Of a stretch of 64,000 nt of DNA, positions 58,798 to 64,000 are shown one piece after another. The position numbers and the translations under genes are program-made. This stretch comes from Pleurotus ostreatus/Saccharomyces cerevisiae fusant. Its lineage: Eukaryota > Opisthokonta. Location: NCBI GenBank assembly GCA_024196135.1, contig JAMQCK010000078.1, forward strand, positions 1 through 64,000, in the 5' to 3' direction. Each line of letters opens with the position of its first letter. The first letter of the stretch is position 1. The notes beneath the pieces were generated by a model. It saw only the letters and a list, made by a program, of their open reading frames with translations, was not told the origin of the DNA and searched no databases.

Positions 58798-60745
58798 GTC
58801 GTCGCCTGCAATTCACGAAGTCAGCGAGAAGCTCAAGGCCCATGCGAACAATAGCACCTCAATGTGGTATCCGGCGGAAAGGGGAGGATCTCGAGCGCGC
58901 ACTCGCGGCCGTTGGGAGGGTAGGGGCTGCGAGCGGTAAGTGGCCTTTTATATAAAAAGCGCTGTGAAGTTCTTTCACCAAAAGGACGTATAGCCGGCTA
59001 AGATGATCATCGGTTGGTTCTTTGACCAGATCTCACCCGACCAGCGACCGACTGCCCAGCAACGACCGCGGAAGATCCGAAGTCGACCATACCGAGGCGG
59101 TTTAGCAACGCTGAAAAGGCTCCGAACTCGAGCGTGATTTCGTTGTCGGCGTAGCCTCTCCACCATGCAACATACCGCTCCGAGCCAGTGTGACGTACCT
59201 TTTCATGGCTGATTCCGTGGAAGATTCCGTTGCAATTTGACCCGGTAGCTCACACCCTTCGCAGAGCCAGGCTTGACATTCGCGGGCACGTATGGCGAAT
59301 GTGGCTGTAAATTGCCTCCCTCAAGGCCTCGTAGCCCTATCGCCTGTTCATTCGCGAAGTGATAGCTGCGCGCTAGGAATAGCAACGGCCCTCCTGGAGT
59401 TGCTGCGCGTAAACGGAGCTCGGTTCACTGCCACACGTTCAGTGTGCGTGGGTGGCGTCACATCCCCCATCGCAAGAAACACCCGATGGTCGCTCCCTCG
59501 TCGAGCAGTCGACCATCAATTTCCTCCAGTTCCTGCACCATGGCTCTGGATTTGCGGCAAGGCAACGCACGAGGTCGAGTCAGCGTCTCGGAGAGCGACG
59601 AGGTCTACGTGCCTGCTTGGTAGGCGCTCACGCCGTGCGTCGCTGCCCTCGGGGATCTACACCTGATCTACGCGCATCACAGACACGGGGTTCGAAGTGA
59701 ACCGACGTCGTGGCAACGTCCGCCACATCAACGGCAACCGGGAACTTATCCCGCAGTCTCTTTCACGTCGGCCTCGACAAGGGGCCAAGACCGGGACAAC
59801 GCGATGGCGCGCCGCACAGGCAAGAAGTTCTGGCCACCTCGAAACACGCGGCGCGGTTGTCGCGGCGACTGCTGAATAGACTGCTTTCCATAGAATTACT
59901 GCGTGCACTATACAAAGCTTTCTAGGCTCGGGTCGCCCGCCGCAATGCCGTGACGTACCTTGCCGTGCCTTTCTTCCAGCCTCATAAGATGCTTCACAAA
60001 AATGTACAAGGTATTTTGCCCTTCCAAACGTGTGTTACCTCGGGCACGCGCGTGTTCAACCATTTTTCTTCCAAATGGGTCAATGGGCCTCGGACAACAA
60101 AAGTCACGATGTCACAGTGACGTATCCCATCATGATCGCAGATCGGTTTTCCTGCGGTTATCACCGGCTTTGGTTAGGCTTCTTCACATCCTGCACAGGC
60201 ACTCAACTTGCCGGTGAACTCTCTCCTCCCCTGTATCAAATTGTGAGTACCCATTGTCTACCCTCATCCCAAATCGGCTCTCTGGTGAAGACTCGGAAGA
60301 ACCTGGTTTCGACTGTCATGCCACGGACATGAACGTCCAACTCCAGGCTTCCAACGTTCAAGCTGCCTCCACTGCAAGGTCATATTCTCACGTATTCCGC
60401 GCATTCTCCGGTATTTCGCAGAATGTTCCCAGTTCCTGTTGGATTTCCATACTACATGTTCTTTCTTGGACCGCGCGCCTCGCTGCTCCGCCTGAGGCGA
60501 CCGCTCGGACGATGATGTCGTATAAACGCAGTACCGACCTCGTGGACAGCACTCTGGTGAGCGCGCCAGGCTAGGAACCACTCACATGTACTTGTTCGGC
60601 CCAGTGTACCGGCGAAAGGACCCCGACGCTCTCCAGCTGAGGAGGAACTCGAGGGAGTGGCGCAAACTGCGCAGGGCGTCGGTGTGACAAATCATCCCAG
60701 TTTTTGGCCGGGAAGATGTTCCAATTCTCCCATTCTTGTCATGGA
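58798..60745. other. Gene-poor stretch with degraded coding-like fragments
   Basis: No intact gene. On the minus strand, around 59400 down to 58970, the readings GGNLQPHSPYVPANVKPG, then KGVSYRVKL, and further on VDFG..AVVAGQ keep the order and spacing of the second cupredoxin domain of fungal laccases, but stops and frame changes interrupt them. Other open frames on both strands (59450-59900, 60030-60580) have no recognisable domain. Confidence 0.3.
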
Positions 60746-61907
60746 AAGTCATGCCGCATGTTCCTTGCAGTGCATCATCGACGATACATTGTCAGCATAT
60801 CTTGATCGCTACCCGCGCTTATTGGCAAATATGACGGCTCATATATCGTGGGGCGTCGTCAATCTGCCAACCGCTTGCTTAGCAGCGTCCCACTCGTCAA
60901 GTCTGACAACCTCAACACTGCGCATGCCTTTCACGTCACCCTACTCGCCTTTCTTCACCTCCGGCCTTCTCATTCATGGTGCCCCGACAACGCCTGCCTC
61001 ACTAGTCGGCACGCCTCCCCTCTCCGACGCCACAGGCTACTTTGGAACGGTACATACAGCAAGTTCGCCGTCGGATGTCGCTCTAGGTTCCTCTGATATA
61101 TCAACGCGGGAAGGCTCGGAGACGTACGTGCATCATGCTTGTTCATGATACCATGGGCTGACCCTTCTACTCTGATAAAGCGCATCGCAGATCGGGACAT
61201 CTACGCGAGTCTCACCGCCTGATGCTTTGGGACAATCGACCCAAATATCCTGGGATTGCTCTGCGTCCTCTGTCCATCCTTCCCATGAGGCCTTCAGCAC
61301 GCCAAAGTTCGGCGGGACGTCCGCGTCGTGCGCTGCATCCCCCTCTACACGAGAGCGGAAACGATCCGATGCATTGGCTGTCCTGGAAGGCGATCGCTCG
61401 CGCGCGTCCGACATTCTTGTCCCGATAGCGTCACCATCAGCCGCAAGCTCGGAGGAGCCGTATCTTCTGCTTAACGCCGAGACACCTGGAACTCCGTCGT
61501 CACCCAGACCGCCGATAGAGGCTGCGGGAGCAGTCACCCAGCTCGACCTCAAGATGGGAGGTCTGAACATTAAGAGACAGCCGTCTACGTCGACCGAGTC
61601 GTCGTTCAACGCAGTCGGTCGTGCGCAGTTGGTGCGGAAGCGCTCGAAGAGCGTGCCGCGCAACCGTCTCAGACGGCGCGATCGTCAGTCGCTTGCAGGG
61701 GACCGCGGGGATCATGGGGAGGGTGTTCTTGCCCAGGGAAGTCTTCGCCACCGCCAACACGCGGCGACCGTCCGGCCCGCGCAAACAAGCCTCATCAGCC
61801 GACGTGCACGCTCAGTGTCCCCGTATCGTCTCGCGTTATCCGACGACTATGTGCCGCTGTCTTTCATGGAGATGCAAACGCCAGAAACCGAAACGGTGCC
61901 GCAGTAA
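60746..61907 (+). CDS. Possible Ser/Pro/Thr-rich protein
   Basis: Tentative model. An open frame from about 60657 (first good ATG at 60746) runs to GSETY near 61130. An intron (donor GTGCAT, acceptor ATCGCAG) would join it in phase to a second frame that ends at 61907. The product would be about 360 residues, rich in Ser, Pro and Thr, without membrane helices. It includes SPYSPFF, TTPASLVGTPP and SETPGTPSSPRPP-like runs and a basic patch VRKRSKSVPRNRLRRRDR that could be a nuclear signal. No domain is recognised. The composition resembles a disordered regulatory protein, but the start and the single intron are weakly supported, and it may be non-coding. Confidence 0.35.
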
Positions 61908-62422
61908 TTACATGTCACCTTGATTTACGGACTGAGAGATGGACTGCCTTGGACTACTCACGGACATGTGGATTTTATGATACCAATACTCAATAGTAGA
62001 TCGTATACTCCAAATTATTTAATCGGCCAGTAGACGGCACAAATGTGCTACAGACGCTCTGACAGAATGCATTGCTCGGTCATCGAACTCGCTCAGTCCA
62101 GCTTCGGCGGTCCCCGAAAACACGTGCGAGGCCAAGCTCGTCATGGCGATAACATCATAGCGGTGCCTGCGAGTTTGCTGCGAGCGTTCGTCGTCTTGAT
62201 CGTCTTCGACACTTGCAGTGCATCACCTCGGTCGCAGCACTGCTCTTGCACAGACCGTCATCAACCACCGCCACGAAGGCTCAGCGCCTGCCTTTTATTC
62301 CTTTGCCTTGCCTTTGCACTTCTTGCACGATAACGCGTACATCCATAACGACCGCCTCACCATTACCGCTCCTCGACTAGCGTCCCAACAACACCGAACG
62401 ACGCGTTCACGACCTCGGAAGG
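61908..62422. other. Intergenic region
   Basis: About 0.5 kb upstream of the multi-span membrane protein; no gene seen. Confidence 0.5.
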
Positions 62423-63957
62423 ATGGATTTTCTTGAGAAAGTGAAGGATGGGCTGGCGAAGGTGGTGCCGTCGAAGGGTCCCAAATCGTCTGGATTATCC
62501 GGTGGAATAAGCAGTGGGCATGGGATGATGGCAGTCGAAGACAACGTGAGCTCCCCTCCTGATTGCACCTTTAGTCTCTCCTCCCATCCCCCTCTTCGAC
62601 CGCTGGGCACAAGCAGAACGGTCCTTCCCCGTCCGCTGCGCAGCCATACCGTCATCAATTCCTCTGTTACGTAATCGTATGTTGCTCTCCCTCTTGCATG
62701 GCGGAGCACAGTGCTAGTGCAGGCCAGCTTGCCCTCCTGCTTCTCGTCCCCCTTATCTGGGTCTTCACATTATGGGTCCGTAATGAGAGAGTTCAAGACA
62801 GTTTGCTGACGCGAATGTTTGTGTAGATGATCGTCTCCAAACCCACCATTGTGTTCCATGCCTCTCAAGTCTTCTTCAACTTCCTCGCCATGGCGTGTTT
62901 CGCCAGTGTAGCTGCATTTCAAGCGAAGTGGAAAGTTGGGCCATGTGCGTGTCTTGTTCTTTCCATACGTGACGCGTCTGACCATCCCGCAGCTGGTCTC
63001 AGCGGGTTCGCGCTGTTCGTCTCCATCGCCGGCATCTTCCTGTCCCTCTTCATGCTCCTTGTCCCTGTGATATACGAGAAGTACGACAAGATGACCAGAC
63101 TCGCGCGCGCCTTGAAGGAGGCTCGCGTCGGCTTCATCCTCACTGGCGTTGGCAACGCGTTCAGTCTGTTGATCGCGTACGTGTCACGTGTCACGCAAGT
63201 TGTGATCGCGCTCAACTTACGCAGGTTCATCGTTACGATATCAGCTTGGACGGAAGCGGGTTGCAAGAATGCAGACAACGATCCCAACGCCGACAAAGGA
63301 GATGACTTCAAGGACGGACTTCCTGGGTGGTGCAACACGAAGAAGGCGGCTGCTATATTCTTCTGGCTAGCCTTTGGTATGTACGCCCACAAGCAATTCA
63401 GTGCCCTGCTGATGCCTTGCTTAGCGTCATGGCTTGCATCCTTAATCCTGCTGATACTTTACTGGCGCTCAGGAAAGCTACATACCGGACCGCGCGATCC
63501 TCCCTTCCAGCGGCCCGACGTCGACGAGGAAGACGAATTCGACGGACAGCCCGATCGCGACGAGGAGAGCTCCTACCATCAGATTCCGCCTGTGCGAACG
63601 TCTATGGTGACGGCTCCCACTCGTTACGACAATTCGAGCTCGCCCACCTCGCCGTTCTCCGACAACAATCGCTACCAGCCCGCGAGCAGCTTCGCTCCGG
63701 CTCCCGCGGCGGCGCGCCCTAGCATGGATGCATACGGCGCGTTCAGTGACCCTGCCCCCACAGGCTTCGGTGCGTCGCCGGCTGGCACGCCGGGATATAG
63801 CCCGAGTGGACCACCTGTGTTACCGGAGCCTGATGTTGGCCCGCGGGTTAGCCGTACGATGCAGTATGCTGATCCGTATGCGGCCGTACGCGCGAGCCTA
63901 GTGGGTGGTCAGCAGAACACGCCACCAAGTTATGAAAGCTATACGGGCTATCGCTAG
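62423..63957 (+). CDS. Multi-spanning membrane protein, MARVEL-like
   Basis: Exons 62423-62545, 62614-62665, 62723-62775, 62827-62944, 62993-63176, 63225-63376 and 63425-63957 give 404 residues. A short cytosolic N terminus (FLEKVKDGLAKVV) precedes about five hydrophobic segments: LALLLLVPLIWVFTLW, FFNFLAMACFASVAAFQ, FALFVSIAGIFLSLFML, FILTGVGNAFSLLIAFIVTI and the last near WLASLILLILYW. A luminal loop between the last two holds two Cys (EAGCKN, GWCNTKK). A ~170-residue Pro/Ser-rich cytosolic tail ends YESYTGYR. The arrangement is like fungal MARVEL-type plasma-membrane proteins, though the helix count and motifs do not prove it. The exon 2 donor (GTTACG) is weak but is the one that keeps the first helix in frame. 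The introns 62945-62992 and 63177-63224 (48 nt each) leave the frame open if retained. Confidence 0.78.
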
Positions 63958-64000
63958 TGCGCTGAAATCATGGCGCACGGGAGCTCTACGAGTTCTGTAC

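Overview
The window is nuclear DNA of a filamentous basidiomycete, most likely a wood- or litter-decaying Agaricomycete. Genes are dense on both strands and cut by many short introns (about 40-65 nt, mostly GT-AG). The typical families are also basidiomycete: a DUF6535 membrane protein, an F-box/leucine-rich protein of the expanded mushroom type, Zn2Cys6 regulators, secreted carbohydrate-active enzymes and small secreted paralogues. I saw no rRNA, tRNA, CRISPR array, complete transposon or bacterial operon. Exon coordinates were worked out by hand from splice sites, reading phase and family motifs. Many models close exactly in phase; the weak joins are named in their entries.

Layout. 0.1-4.8 kb: two tandem paralogues of an unrecognised five-helix membrane protein. 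5.1-10.5 kb: a secreted GH30 glycosidase divergent from a membrane-anchored S33/TAP-type peptidase. 11.6-15.3 kb: a secreted protein with an aerolysin-like residue pattern, then a LanC-like protein. 16-20.7 kb: a DUF6535 membrane protein, an intronless acidic protein and a SAM methyltransferase. 21-28.3 kb: a 22-exon GH127 enzyme divergent from a J-domain protein, then a DHA1-type MFS transporter. 29-34.3 kb: a VTT-domain (TMEM41/Tvp38-like) protein, a novel membrane-anchored protein and an aldo/keto reductase. 34.9-42.7 kb: a Zn2Cys6 transcription factor divergent from an F-BAR/SH3 cytokinesis protein (Cdc15/Imp2 type).

43-49.7 kb: an RNase H, an F-box protein, the tRNA m7G46 methyltransferase (TRM8) and mitochondrial citrate synthase. 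50-52.2 kb: two tandem small secreted paralogues. 53.2-58.1 kb: a WW-domain protein, then a housekeeping block of HIS1, COX12 and PRP18. 58.1-62 kb is gene-poor: a DNA-binding-domain-only Zn2Cys6 miniprotein, weak multicopper-oxidase-like remnants and a possible Ser/Pro-rich gene. 62.4-63.96 kb: a multi-spanning membrane protein.

There is no single metabolic cluster. Several neighbours share short divergent promoters (GH30/peptidase, GH127/J-protein, TRM8/citrate synthase, WW/HIS1, COX12/PRP18). The least explained items are the tandem membrane pair, the tandem secreted pair, the aerolysin-like secreted protein, the Zn2Cys6 miniprotein, the 556-residue orphan, and a perfect palindrome built from two facing bZIP-type sites.
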